Source: Ardenticatenaceae bacterium (GTDB lineage Bacteria > Chloroflexota > Anaerolineae > Promineifilales > Promineifilaceae). Taken from it: a stretch of 64,000 nt of DNA. The DNA lies in the NCBI GenBank assembly GCA_020634435.1, contig JACKBS010000005.1, forward strand, positions 951,546 through 1,015,545. The letters are read 5' to 3'. The notes beneath the pieces were generated by a model. It had not been told where the DNA came from. It saw only the letters and a list, made by a program, of their open reading frames with translations, and did not search any database. The position numbers and the translations under genes were made by a program. This document shows positions 16,936-25,937 of the stretch, piece by piece (position 1 is the first letter of the stretch; each line of letters starts with the position of its first letter).

Positions 16936-16967
16936 AAGGGTCGCAAATACAGCGGCCCTTTTATTTT
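16936..16967 (+). terminator. Terminator after fumC
   Basis: AAGGGTCGC pairs with GCGGCCCTT (one G-U) followed by TTATTTT. Confidence 0.75.
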
Positions 16968-16979
16968 CCCTTGTGACCA

Positions 16980-17408
16980 ATGCTAACGATTGAACGGCCG
17001 TTGCTCGAAGAACTCCTCAACCATTTGCAGGCGTGTTATCCGCAGGAAGGATGTGGGCTGCTGGCTGGTAATGAGGCGACGGGGGTGGTAACGGCCGTTT
17101 ACCCCATCGAAAACAGCCTGCATAGCCCAACGGCATACCGGATGGACCCTACCCAACAAGTCCAGGCGATGCTGTCGTTGGAAGAGCGTGGCTGGCAGAT
17201 GCTGGCCATTTACCACTCCCATCCCCAAGGTCCAGAACTCCCCTCTGCTACGGATGTGGTCCTGGCAATGTACCCGGACGCGCTTCACGTCATTGTGTCG
17301 CTGCAAGACCGTGCCGCGCCTATGGTGCGAACTTTTCGCATTGTTGGGCAAGATGTTGTTGAGCAATCAATGAGGGTTGTGCAACCATCTGATGAAAATT
17401 GTGTTTAA
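16980..17408 (+). CDS. JAMM/Mov34 family metallopeptidase (M67)
   Basis: 142 residues, a stand-alone JAB/MPN domain. The zinc and catalytic residues are all visible: Glu in QEGCGLL (about residue 22), the HxH pair in YHSHPQGP (about 80), and the Ser/Asp in PSATDVVLA. Bacterial proteins of this type cleave C-terminal extensions from ubiquitin-like sulfur carriers such as ThiS/MoaD/CysO relatives, though the partner is not encoded nearby. The start is the first ATG after the fumC terminator. Confidence 0.88.
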   Translation: MLTIERPLLEELLNHLQACYPQEGCGLLAGNEATGVVTAVYPIENSLHSPTAYRMDPTQQVQAMLSLEERGWQMLAIYHSHPQGPELPSATDVVLAMYPDALHVIVSLQDRAAPMVRTFRIVGQDVVEQSMRVVQPSDENCV

Positions 17409-17664
17409 TACGGGTGTAACAAAACAAAGCGGGTTTTCCGCCGGAAGAGTAAAAATCGAGCAGAGGGGCAAAGAAAATCCTACTATTTCTAAACTGAAGG
17501 ACTGTTTCTGGATCCCCACAAAAAGTTTAAAATTCAGGAAACAGTTCAGCCGAAACGCAAGGCTCTCTTTAACGGTAAAAGCGTTGTGGCGCAAGCCTCA
17601 TCTCTGCGAATCTCTGTCTGACAACAAGATACCGAATTAGAAAATACGGAGAGGAACAAAACAG

Positions 17665-18348
17665 ATGATAATTTTTTATTTTCTCATAGCGGCAGTTATT
17701 GGTTATCTGTGCGGGGCTATTCCGTTTGGCTACCTTTACGTACGCCTGGTGAAGGGAGAAGACATCCGCACCATTGGCAGCGGCCGTACCGGCGGAACCA
17801 ACTCTTTGCGGGCCGCTGGTCTGGGGGTTGGGCTGGCCACCTCCTTTAGCGATGTAGGTAAAGGTGCCCTGGGCATTATTTTGTCTCGCTGGTTGCTGGC
17901 CAACCAGGTGGCTCCAGATATATTGCCCTGGATGCTGGCGACGGCTGGTGTCATGTCGGTGATTGGGCATAACTGGTCTGTGTTTATGGGCTGGCGCGGC
18001 GGCGCGGGTACAGGGCCAAATGTGGGCTGGGGTACGGCGCTGTGGTGGCCTATGCTGCCTATCGCCATTGTGGTGATGGTCGGTATGTTGCTAGGCATTG
18101 GCATGGCTTCCGTGGCATCGCTGACAATGGGGGCCATTATCGCCGTGGTTTTCCTGATTTTGTATCTTGCGGGCGTATCCCCGTTTGATGGCACCCTGGC
18201 TTATGTCGTTGGGGGGCTGGTGGCATTTGCCATTGTGGCCTGGGCGCTGCGGCCCAACATCAAGCGGCTGCTCAACGGCACCGAGCGGGTAGTCGGCCCT
18301 CGTGCGCGTCGCCTTAAACGAATGCAAGAAGCGAAGAATGATAATTAA
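17665..18348 (+). CDS. plsY: Glycerol-3-phosphate acyltransferase PlsY
   Basis: 227 residues, multi-pass membrane protein. Transfers an acyl group from acyl-phosphate to glycerol 3-phosphate, the first step of phospholipid synthesis. Conserved PlsY motifs: SGRTGGTNSLRAAG (about 35-50), DVGKGALG (about 66), and the later GWRGGAGTGPNVG loop (about 110). Five helices are expected. The ATG at 17665 has GAGAGGA upstream. The acyl-phosphate supplier PlsX is encoded in the same window at 37185-38183. A 19-bp inverted repeat follows immediately. Confidence 0.95.
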   Translation: MIIFYFLIAAVIGYLCGAIPFGYLYVRLVKGEDIRTIGSGRTGGTNSLRAAGLGVGLATSFSDVGKGALGIILSRWLLANQVAPDILPWMLATAGVMSVIGHNWSVFMGWRGGAGTGPNVGWGTALWWPMLPIAIVVMVGMLLGIGMASVASLTMGAIIAVVFLILYLAGVSPFDGTLAYVVGGLVAFAIVAWALRPNIKRLLNGTERVVGPRARRLKRMQEAKNDN

Positions 18349-18400
18349 GTAATTGGGTAATTCGGTAATTTTTATTGAAACTACCGAATTACCCAATTAC
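18349..18400. repeat. 19-bp perfect inverted repeat (GTAATTGGGTAATTCGGTA)
   Basis: Arms 18349-18367 and 18382-18400 are perfect inverted copies made of GTAATT/GGTAATTC modules around a 14-nt loop. It lies between convergent plsY and the solute-binding protein gene, so it may also stop transcription from either side. Confidence 0.8.
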
Positions 18401-18407
18401 CTCCCTT

Positions 18408-20807
18408 TTATCCCCCACCTTTTGTCAAAACTTCATAGTGCATTAAACCCATCGCATCGATCTGCACGTTGTTGACGCTGTTGACGGAGATGGCGATGCG
18501 TGGCTCTTGCAGCAGGTCCAGCGTGGGAAAATCCTGCGCCCAAAGCTGCTGAATGTCGCCATAGATGGCCAGGCGAACGGCCGGATCGGTTTCCTCATCG
18601 GCGGCCTGGATGAAGGCGGTCATGGTAGCGCTTTCGTAGTTGGGGCAGAAAGTGGCGCTGGTGACAAAGATGTCGGTCCAGGCGCTGGGGTCGGGGTAAT
18701 CTACGGGACGGCCAGGGCTGGGCCAACCCAGCAGGTAGACGGGCAGGTTGCATTCACCCACCTGGCCGATAAATTGTTCGAATGGGGCACCCGTCAGCGT
18801 GACCTGAAAGACGCCAGTTTCTTCGAGCTGGCTTTGCAGGGCGGCGGCATAGGCGGCTTCTACGGGACTGTAACGGCCGTCATCCACATACCACAGCTCA
18901 ATTTCTAACGGCACCGTCTGGCTGTACCCCTCTTCCAGCAAGAGCGAGCGAGCCAGCGGCAGGTTCCGCTGCGGCAGTACGGGCAGATGGCCCGGCACTG
19001 TATCGGGGATGGGGCTGTAGAGCGGCAAACGACTGCCGCTAAAGACGCCGCTGGCCAACGCGTTGCGGTCTACCGAAAGGGCAAACGCCTGGCGCACTTT
19101 GGCGCTGTCCCACGGTTCCTGCTCCTCATTAAAAACGATGTAGCTTTTGAACGCTGCGGGACCCGTCCACCCTTTGTAGTCGGGCAGACCGTCGCTGTTG
19201 CTGTCGGTGGTTTGCAGGGCGGTGAAGTCGCTGTAGGGTAGACCTGTCCAGGCAATGTCGATGGATTGGAATTCTTCGAGAGAGCGGCGCATAACGGCCG
19301 TATCGTTCTGAAAACGAATCAAAATATTCTCAAACGCCGGGGTGGGGCGACCGGGCCATTCCGGGTTGGCGCGCAGGCGCATCTGCTCGCCCGGCGTCCA
19401 GCTGACGATGGTGTAGGGGCCTAGCCCCCCGCAACTGCTCAAATCGTCCTGAACTTCGCTGTAGCACTCGTTGCTGATGGGGAAGTAGGGCGGTGTGGCC
19501 AGCAGGCTGTAGAAAGTGGCGTCTGGCTCTTGTAAGACAAATTTTACCGTGAATTGATCAATGACCTGCACGGCATCTTCATCGGCAAAACCGTCGTCGT
19601 TGCTGTCTTTTAGGTAGCCATTGACCCAAAAGTTGCCCAGGCTGCGTGCCCGATCGATGGACCATTTCACATCTTCAGCGGTGAACTCGCTGCCATCGGG
19701 GAAGCTGAGCCCGCGCCGCAGAGAGATGGTGTATTCCAGCTTGTTTTCCGAAATAATGGGCGGACTGCTGGCCAGCAGTGGCTCTAGCGTATTGTCGGCG
19801 GTAAAGCCGTACAGGCCGCTCATCGTGTTGATTTTGAGTTCCCAACTGGTGAGGTTGGAGAAGCGTGCCGCCGGGTCCATATCGCTAGGATTGCCGACCA
19901 CGCCAATGACCATCTCGTTGGGTGAGGCGACCACGCGGGGTTCGCCTGGGGTGAGCGTGTCGGAGGGCAGCAGCCAGGCGACGGTGAGGCGGTCAATATT
20001 GCCAGCGGTTTTTACGGCCGTAATTGCCTCATTCAACCGGTCCACCAGCTTGGTGTTGCTGGCGGATACGGCGATGCCGTATGCTTTCTGGCTGATCCAC
20101 GCCTCGCGGCCGTTGCCACCGACCACCTTGAGCTGATCGCTGTAGGTCTGGCTGAAATAGTCGGCTACGTAGCTGTCGGTGATAACGGCCGTTAACGACT
20201 CATCCACCAGCGCTTGCAGGGCTTCCACGCTGTTGCTGTAGCCGTTGCGCAAATCGGCCTCGTTCACGCCGACGAGGGTGCGGGCGACCTGTTCGGCCTC
20301 GCTGTTTTGCACCACGCCGACGGCCATGCCGGGCTGCACGTCGCGGTAGCTGTTCAGGCGATCCTCATCGGCCAGCACCACCAGCACCTGGCCCACTTCC
20401 AGATAGGGCTGGGTGTAAGCGATGCCGGGCGTTGGCTCGTCGGGGATGACCAAGCGCGACATGGCCGCGTCAAAGTCACGACCGGGCGTGTTGGCCAGGT
20501 TTTCCAGTACGCCTTCAGCGGGCGTGACCACAAATTCATAATCCAGGTTGGTCTCAACGGCGATGTTTTCCATGAGGCGGCTAACAAAACCGTCAAGGTC
20601 GCCAAACTGATCAAACTTGGTAAACGGGGGCAGCGGGGCGTCGGTAGCGATGACGATAAAATCTTGCTGGCTGGGTGGCAGGCTGGCTTCTTCGGTAGCG
20701 ACGGTGGTGGGAGTAGGCGGGAGGGGAGTAACGGCCGTTTCTTCTCCATCACCCCCGCAGGCCACCAGCAGCAAAACAGTTGTAAGCAAAACCAATAGTC
20801 GTTTCAT
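18408..20807 (-). CDS. Two-domain extracellular solute-binding lipoprotein (SBP3-SBP5 fusion)
   Basis: 799 residues. A lipoprotein signal MKRLLVLLTTVLLLVACGG ends in a lipobox Cys at residue 17. Residues about 45-285 look like a family-3 amino-acid-type binding domain (FIVIATDAPLPPFTKFD ... DGFVSRLMENIA). Residues about 305-790 are a complete family-5 peptide-binding domain (TISLRRGLSFPDGSEFTAEDVKWSIDRA in two parts). Two full ligand-binding domains in one chain are unusual, and no permease or ATPase lies next to it. ATG 20807 is preferred over an upstream in-frame start because it begins the signal peptide. Its first 80 bp plus upstream sequence are repeated at 23095-23211. Confidence 0.85.
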   Translation of the reverse strand: MKRLLVLLTTVLLLVACGGDGEETAVTPLPPTPTTVATEEASLPPSQQDFIVIATDAPLPPFTKFDQFGDLDGFVSRLMENIAVETNLDYEFVVTPAEGVLENLANTPGRDFDAAMSRLVIPDEPTPGIAYTQPYLEVGQVLVVLADEDRLNSYRDVQPGMAVGVVQNSEAEQVARTLVGVNEADLRNGYSNSVEALQALVDESLTAVITDSYVADYFSQTYSDQLKVVGGNGREAWISQKAYGIAVSASNTKLVDRLNEAITAVKTAGNIDRLTVAWLLPSDTLTPGEPRVVASPNEMVIGVVGNPSDMDPAARFSNLTSWELKINTMSGLYGFTADNTLEPLLASSPPIISENKLEYTISLRRGLSFPDGSEFTAEDVKWSIDRARSLGNFWVNGYLKDSNDDGFADEDAVQVIDQFTVKFVLQEPDATFYSLLATPPYFPISNECYSEVQDDLSSCGGLGPYTIVSWTPGEQMRLRANPEWPGRPTPAFENILIRFQNDTAVMRRSLEEFQSIDIAWTGLPYSDFTALQTTDSNSDGLPDYKGWTGPAAFKSYIVFNEEQEPWDSAKVRQAFALSVDRNALASGVFSGSRLPLYSPIPDTVPGHLPVLPQRNLPLARSLLLEEGYSQTVPLEIELWYVDDGRYSPVEAAYAAALQSQLEETGVFQVTLTGAPFEQFIGQVGECNLPVYLLGWPSPGRPVDYPDPSAWTDIFVTSATFCPNYESATMTAFIQAADEETDPAVRLAIYGDIQQLWAQDFPTLDLLQEPRIAISVNSVNNVQIDAMGLMHYEVLTKGGG

Positions 20808-20844
20808 GACGGGGGAGTATAACAACTGGCGGGTGCCTGACAAG
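20728..20844. repeat. 117-bp direct repeat, copy A
   Basis: Covers the first 27 codons of the solute-binding protein gene and 37 bp upstream. It is identical to 23095-23211 except for one base (G/A), with 2,250 bp between copies. Confidence 0.95.
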
Positions 20845-21025
20845 GCGTGGGCAAGTGTTTGGCGGCTTCTTTCAGCAGTTGATTAAAATCCTTTCCCGTG
20901 GCATTATCGGTCAAACCACATGGGTGAAGCTCTTCAGTTAGGGCAGTACTAAATGCGCAGATGCAGATTGGTTTTATTGGAGCGTAGAGCGAAGTATGCT
21001 GCAAACAGATTTAGACAGGACAGAT

Positions 21026-23071
21026 ATGAAGTCTCAGTGGCGCTCACAATGGCCGGTTGTGGTCGTTTTTTTGTTGGTCCTCGGCGGCTTTTTGGTAAGA
21101 ACTACTCCTTTGGTTGCCGCGAACATTCGTTCCTCAGACTGGGACCAACGAGATTATCTGAAAATTGCGCTGTGGATTTCCGATGGTGGGGCATTTACAG
21201 ATAGCAATCGCAATCCTCTTTATCCTCTGCTGTTGACGCCCTTTGCTAGCGAAGAGATCGCTTTTTTTACTTTGGCCAAACTTCTTTCGGTGCCCCTTGG
21301 GATGCTGGGTCTGGGTATTGTGTTTGGTGTTGGCTCTCGGATTGTTGGTTGGGGTGGGGCGTTGCTTGCAATGGGGTGGCTAGCGATAACGGCCGTTTAC
21401 CTGGAAGCTTCTGCCTACGTTAACGTGGAAGTGCTTCTGGTAACGTTGTTTGTTTGTGCCTGGTATGCCGGAGCCAAAGCGCTGGTGAGCCCACACCCCG
21501 GTCGTTGGTTTGTTCTGGCTGGCGTGCTGGCTGGGTTGTGTTACCTGGCTAAAGGTACAGGCCTATTGTTGGTGCCGATGTTGTTGGGGACACTGATGAT
21601 ACGACCGTTCACTCAAAGCATTGACCAACCCTGGTGGCGTTGGCTGCGTCAGCCTGGAGTCTGGTTGTTTTTAGTGGCATTTATCCTGGTTGCTTCTCCC
21701 CTTTTTATTTATAACCTGCGTACGCATGGCAACGCGCTTTACAACATCAATACCACTCACTACATCTGGCTAGACAGTTGGGAAGAGAGCTATATTTATC
21801 CCGGTGATCCCTTGCCTACGTTAAGTGGCTATTTGCAAACGCACACGGTGGCGCACATGGCGGAACGGCTGTGGAATGGATTAGGGCTGCTGCCAACACA
21901 GTGGTACGAAGCGGTACGGCCGTTTTTCTTGGCAGGTGTGCGGGGGTGGGGGACAGTTTTTACGGCCGTAGGGTTAGGCATGGTGGTGGTGGTTGGCCGT
22001 ACGACAAGGAAAAATCATCCCACCATTTGGCCTGTTTATCTTTACACCTTGCTTGGCATTCTGGCCTCAGTTTTACTGTTTAGCTGGTACCACCCTGTTA
22101 GTGATGGGCCGCGCTTTGTGCTGCCCTGGACACCGATCATGTTGTTGGGCGTCGTGTGGTGGACGAGAGAAATCCTTCCGCAAAACTGGACCCGCTATTT
22201 TAATCAGGTCACATATTTCTTGGTGGGAGCTGTGTTTTTGTTCATCTTGGCGCTAAACTGGCGGCAAATTGGCATGCTGTCACAAATTTATTCTCGGGAT
22301 CGACAAGCCAATGAATCGTCTGTAGCCATCATGGATCTGGTAAAACAGCGTACGCTGCCTGGAGAAATGTTCATATTGGGCCCGACCCATGCTCAGGCCG
22401 AATGGCTGGCCCCCGATAGGCGTGTTCAGGCCGTACCCCACAGTCGGCCCAATTGGGCCACTTTTCAAACGCTGTTGCTAAACGAGAATGTAACGACAGT
22501 CGTTCTTGATGAAGAGAGTTGGCAGCGCCGACAGCAGCTGTTGGGGGAATTTTGGGAGTTAACAGAGGAAGGATTGCAAGCAGAAACGTTACCCCCGGGC
22601 TGGACATTGTTGACCCCAGAAGCATTCCCGTGCAGAACATGTGTCTTTGGCGTTAACGCCCAGCCCTATATGCCTCAGCACCCCGCTACCTTTACCTATG
22701 CCAATACATTTTCGTTAACAGGGTATTCCCTGGAGCCGTCTGCTCCCACCGCCAACGAACCATTAACATTGGTTACCCACTGGCAGCTGGAAGCCCAGTT
22801 TCATAACACGACTCATTATTTTATTCATGTTCTGGATGAATCTGGTCAGCTGGTAGCCCAGGAGGACGGTCCATTTTTGGTTGACTTTCGGTTTTATCCC
22901 GAAGCGGAGTTTTTGCCTGGAACTTGCGTCCGACTGGTGCATCAATTGCCGCCTTTGCCGGCAGGCAATTACCATGTTTACGTGGGGCTTTACCAGTGGG
23001 AATCACAGGAAAGATTGCCCACGCAAACGGGTGAAACTTATCCCTTATTGCTCGACTGGCAACTGCGATGA
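21026..23071 (+). CDS. Membrane glycosyltransferase, PMT/ArnT (family 39)-like
   Basis: 681 residues. Signal-anchor-like first helix (VVVVFLLVLGGFLV), then an acidic loop with DWDQRDYLKIALWISDGG, the spot where the catalytic Asp of this GT-C fold lies. About ten hydrophobic segments to residue 425 and a C-terminal soluble region of about 250 residues rich in beta strands. It likely transfers a sugar from a lipid-linked donor onto an envelope acceptor; donor and acceptor are unknown. ATG 21026 has AGGA 5 nt upstream; ATG 20996 is an alternative. The gene sits exactly between the two 117-bp direct repeats, suggesting arrival or exposure by a duplication event. Confidence 0.75.
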   Translation: MKSQWRSQWPVVVVFLLVLGGFLVRTTPLVAANIRSSDWDQRDYLKIALWISDGGAFTDSNRNPLYPLLLTPFASEEIAFFTLAKLLSVPLGMLGLGIVFGVGSRIVGWGGALLAMGWLAITAVYLEASAYVNVEVLLVTLFVCAWYAGAKALVSPHPGRWFVLAGVLAGLCYLAKGTGLLLVPMLLGTLMIRPFTQSIDQPWWRWLRQPGVWLFLVAFILVASPLFIYNLRTHGNALYNINTTHYIWLDSWEESYIYPGDPLPTLSGYLQTHTVAHMAERLWNGLGLLPTQWYEAVRPFFLAGVRGWGTVFTAVGLGMVVVVGRTTRKNHPTIWPVYLYTLLGILASVLLFSWYHPVSDGPRFVLPWTPIMLLGVVWWTREILPQNWTRYFNQVTYFLVGAVFLFILALNWRQIGMLSQIYSRDRQANESSVAIMDLVKQRTLPGEMFILGPTHAQAEWLAPDRRVQAVPHSRPNWATFQTLLLNENVTTVVLDEESWQRRQQLLGEFWELTEEGLQAETLPPGWTLLTPEAFPCRTCVFGVNAQPYMPQHPATFTYANTFSLTGYSLEPSAPTANEPLTLVTHWQLEAQFHNTTHYFIHVLDESGQLVAQEDGPFLVDFRFYPEAEFLPGTCVRLVHQLPPLPAGNYHVYVGLYQWESQERLPTQTGETYPLLLDWQLR

Positions 23072-23094
23072 ACTGATCGTGCCACGCTTAACTG

Positions 23095-23174
23095 GTAACG
23101 GCCGTTTCTTCTCCATCACCCCCACAGGCCACCAGCAGCAAAACAGTTGTAAGCAAAACCAATAGTCGTTTCAT
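23095..23174 (-). pseudogene. Remnant of a solute-binding lipoprotein gene (first 27 codons)
   Basis: The copy holds the ATG (23174), the whole lipoprotein signal with lipobox and about ten further codons, then stops matching. It cannot make a binding protein. The intact gene is at 18408-20807. Confidence 0.85.
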
Positions 23175-23211
23175 GACGGGGGAGTATAACAACTGGCGGG
23201 TGCCTGACAAG
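23095..23211. repeat. 117-bp direct repeat, copy B
   Basis: Second copy of 20728-20844, same orientation, one mismatch in 117. It begins 24 nt after the glycosyltransferase stop. Confidence 0.95.
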
Positions 23212-23390
23212 CACGGCAGACGAATTATGAATGGTCAATCATGAATGGCCAATGGTTCATGAATGGAGACAAGGCGCAATAGGGAGAGTTTGTTGAGTGA
23301 ATAAAAATACTCAAGTTAGGCATCACCCGCCGACCTGAGCTATTACTATAGATGAGATTCGTTGTGTTGGCAGTCCGGTACATGCCACTG
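23212..23390. other. Intergenic remainder after the repeat
   Basis: Together with the repeat this makes a 318-bp gap. It shows a cluster of ATGAATGG-type short repeats at about 23226-23265 and no ORF with a ribosome-binding site. Nothing else recognised. Confidence 0.5.
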
Positions 23391-23771
23391 TTAGGTACGG
23401 GGATACGATATTATATAATCGAGTGGGCTAGATGCATCCGTGGTCAGTTCGCCTTTCAGAAGCCGCACAAACAAATCGCCCGTCTGATTCAGAGGATGGT
23501 CTTGCGGGAACCTATCCTTCACTCTTTCAGAGATCGAAATGATGAATGATACTCGCTCCTCATCGGTAAGAAATTCATCGAGTTTAGCGTGAACGCAGCC
23601 ATTGAAAATTCCCGTCGCCTGAAGCTCCCAGTGTTTACATGCTGCTTCGAGCCACGGCAATGCGGGCATGTGCTTCATACATTCAGCGGCTAACACGTCG
23701 AGCCAACCTTCGAGGAAATGATCTCGTGACCAGAAGCCATGATCCCGGAACTGAGTAAAACTGCTTCCCAT
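23391..23771 (-). CDS. Hypothetical protein of 126 residues
   Basis: Not recognised. ATG 23771 (MGSSFTQFRDHGFWSRDH) has AAGGGAG 9 nt upstream; a longer ORF to 24041 would run into the TPR gene. The protein looks soluble and folded: no signal or membrane helix, several aromatic-rich helices (HFLEGWLDVLAAECMKHM, LEAACKHWELQATGIFNG) and a DEERVSFIISISERV stretch. It is downstream of the TPR gene on the same strand and might be co-transcribed. Confidence 0.6.
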   Translation of the reverse strand: MGSSFTQFRDHGFWSRDHFLEGWLDVLAAECMKHMPALPWLEAACKHWELQATGIFNGCVHAKLDEFLTDEERVSFIISISERVKDRFPQDHPLNQTGDLFVRLLKGELTTDASSPLDYIISYPRT

Positions 23772-23892
23772 CTTTATACGCTCCCTTTCAGCGCTATAGA
23801 TATTATGCTGACTTGTATTCCGCATAAAAACTGGTTTTTGAAAGTTATGCAGAATGATATTCGGTATAAGTCCCCAACTTCCCGGCAAACTT

Positions 23893-24642
23893 TCAGCCTG
23901 GTTCTCGTTTGATGTTCGTTCGGCAGTAGGAGCAATCGGCCGTATTGTCGCTGGTCCAAATGACGGTGGAGGCGCTGATGGGTGCCCCGCACGTCGGGCA
24001 GCTTGCGGGAAGCCATTCGGCCTGGACAGTATTTTTACCACCCATATCCTTCAGGTTATTGATTCGGTTTTGGATCGTGCGCCAATTTGTATACCCCAGC
24101 AAGATGGCCTGTTTGAGTGATTTTTCTGCCTCTGCAAACCGGCCCACCATGGCATACGCCAACGCCAGATTTGAGTGGGCCGTGCCCATGCCGGGAATCA
24201 GCAAAATGGCTTTTTCTGATAGGTCGATGGCTTTCTGGGGCTGATTTCGGTGGATATAAAGCGCACCTAAACTGGCAATGGCAAAGGCATACTTCGGTTC
24301 AATCGCTAGCGCTTTTTGATGGCACTCCTCCGCTTCTTCATACTGATTTAGCGAAAAATAGACGATGCCAAGATTGTTCCAGGCCCGGTAGCAGTTCGGA
24401 TCGATTTTTAGCGCCTCTTGATGAGCGGCAATCGCTTTTTCGTATTGAGCGAGATTTTTATACGCCCTGCCTAAAATTGTATGAAGCTCGGCTAAATCAT
24501 AACTGGCCACGCCATTTTTTACGGCTTGGGTCAGTTCTTTAACCGCCAAATGGTAATCTTTTTGGTCAAGGGCATCCATCGCTTTTTTCGCATGGATGTC
24601 GCCGGTTTGTGCTTTGTTTTTGCCTAAAAATTTCCTAAACAT
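23893..24642 (-). CDS. Tetratricopeptide repeat protein with C-terminal zinc ribbon
   Basis: 249 residues. Four to five TPR units between about 25 and 190 (for example AWNNLGIVYFSLNQYEEAEE and AHSNLALAYAMVGRFAEAEK), then a linker, and a C-terminal zinc ribbon with CPTCGAP and CSYC. TPRs bind peptides or partner proteins; the ribbon may help assembly. ATG 24642 (MFRKFLGKNKAQ) is favoured; a GTG at 24681 would add 13 residues. No ribosome-binding site decides this. Confidence 0.8.
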   Translation of the reverse strand: MFRKFLGKNKAQTGDIHAKKAMDALDQKDYHLAVKELTQAVKNGVASYDLAELHTILGRAYKNLAQYEKAIAAHQEALKIDPNCYRAWNNLGIVYFSLNQYEEAEECHQKALAIEPKYAFAIASLGALYIHRNQPQKAIDLSEKAILLIPGMGTAHSNLALAYAMVGRFAEAEKSLKQAILLGYTNWRTIQNRINNLKDMGGKNTVQAEWLPASCPTCGAPISASTVIWTSDNTADCSYCRTNIKREPG

Positions 24643-24820
24643 GTCGATTTCAAGCGTGATGATGGCTTCGGTGTCTGCCACTTTTTATGAATGATGGCGG
24701 CGCTCGATAAAGAAGATCAGGATTGCGCGGCCCAGGGCAGTATAAAACCTTCCCTGCCTTTTTTCAATTGCGGGTGTGGCAACGGCCGTTCCTTCCCACC
24801 TTTGTCACCCCTTCACCTTG

Positions 24821-25813
24821 TTACAAACTAACCTCTGTCCCCCAGCCGTGCGCCACCGCATTCTCTAGCGCAATCCGGCCAGAGATGGCATCCTGCACCG
24901 CCACGCCAACTGACTTGAAGAAGGTGATTTGTTCCGGGTTGGTGCGCCCAGGTTTGAGTCCAGCGGCAATTTCGCCGATCTCAGCATGAACGTGGGCTTC
25001 GCTGATGAGACCCGCTTGCAGCGGCACAATCAAATCACCCGCTTCTTCCCAGGCGGCTTCACGGGAATCCACCACCACCAGGGCACGTTTCACTGTGTCG
25101 GCATCCACTTCCTGCATGGTGGGCGTGTACGACCCGACGCCGTTGATGTGCGTCCCTGGCGATATATCTTTGCCTTTGAAGACGGGTTTAATGCTGGTGG
25201 TAGCGGCACAAATGATGTCTGCGCCGCGTACGGCCGTTTCCGCGTTGCTCATAATGCGAATCAGTGGCGGAACGGGACCGTGGCCGCGCATCTCGCGGGC
25301 AAACTCCACGGCGTGTTCGTTGGTGGGGCTGTACACACGCACCTCGCGAATGTGGCGCACGGTGCAGACTGCTTCCAGCTGGGTACGTGCCTGCACGCCG
25401 CTGCCCAAAATTGCCACCACACTGGCATCGGGCCGGGCCAGCAGGTCGGTGGCTGCTCCGGCACCGGCCCCAGTGCGGATGGCGGTGAGTGTGCCGCCTT
25501 CCATCAGCGCCAATGGACGGCCTGTCTCTGCATCCAGCACCAAAACGGCCGCATAAATCGTTGGCTCATGCCGGGTACTGTTTTGTGGGAAGACGGAAAC
25601 CACCTTCACCGCCAGATCGCCGCTTTGGGCCAGGTAGGCGGGCATTACCAGCGTGGTGCCGCCCACCGGGGCCACGTTCACCCGCCCGCGCAGCGGTACC
25701 ATCGTCTGTTCAGTCGAGAGTTGGGCAAAGGCCTGCTTCATCCCGGCAATGGCCTCGGCCATCGGCAACGCGTGGCGGACATCATTGGCGGAGAGGATTC
25801 GCATTTTCATCAT
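24821..25813 (-). CDS. Ornithine cyclodeaminase / mu-crystallin family protein
   Basis: 330 residues. NAD(P)-dependent fold with the central Rossmann loop VAILGSGVQARTQLEAV (about 130-146), the GGTLTAIRTGAGAGAATDLL segment typical of the family, and C-terminal HAEIGEIAAGLKPGR. Family members include ornithine cyclodeaminase, alanine dehydrogenase, and ketimine/pyrroline reductases. The start ATG at 25813 has AGGAG 5 nt upstream. It is the last gene after a branched-chain amino-acid uptake system with two binding proteins, so it may act on an imported amino acid or derived imine; this is inference. Confidence 0.85.
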   Translation of the reverse strand: MMKMRILSANDVRHALPMAEAIAGMKQAFAQLSTEQTMVPLRGRVNVAPVGGTTLVMPAYLAQSGDLAVKVVSVFPQNSTRHEPTIYAAVLVLDAETGRPLALMEGGTLTAIRTGAGAGAATDLLARPDASVVAILGSGVQARTQLEAVCTVRHIREVRVYSPTNEHAVEFAREMRGHGPVPPLIRIMSNAETAVRGADIICAATTSIKPVFKGKDISPGTHINGVGSYTPTMQEVDADTVKRALVVVDSREAAWEEAGDLIVPLQAGLISEAHVHAEIGEIAAGLKPGRTNPEQITFFKSVGVAVQDAISGRIALENAVAHGWGTEVSL

Positions 25814-25836
25814 TGTTGCTCCTTTTGTATGGGCAG

Positions 25837-25907
25837 GTAGGGGCGAGGCAGTTGGGGTTTTGCCAACTTTGCCAGATAACCATACTTTCCAACTGCCTCG
25901 CCCCTAC
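25837..25907. repeat. GTAGGGGC inverted repeat, 19-bp arms
   Basis: GTAGGGGCGAGGCAGTTGG (25837-25855) faces its exact inverse at 25889-25907, with 33 nt between. The ends GTAGGGGC/GCCCCTAC resemble 45601-45629 and, more loosely, 35792-35819: a MITE- or REP-like family. Confidence 0.8.
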
Positions 25908-25937
25908 GTCAATTGGCCTCGCCTCCACGTCCACCAA

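Noticed and set aside
24929..25840. 303-residue plus-strand ORF opposite the cyclodeaminase gene
   Set aside because: The minus-strand frame has clear family motifs; this frame has only composition-driven Gly/His.
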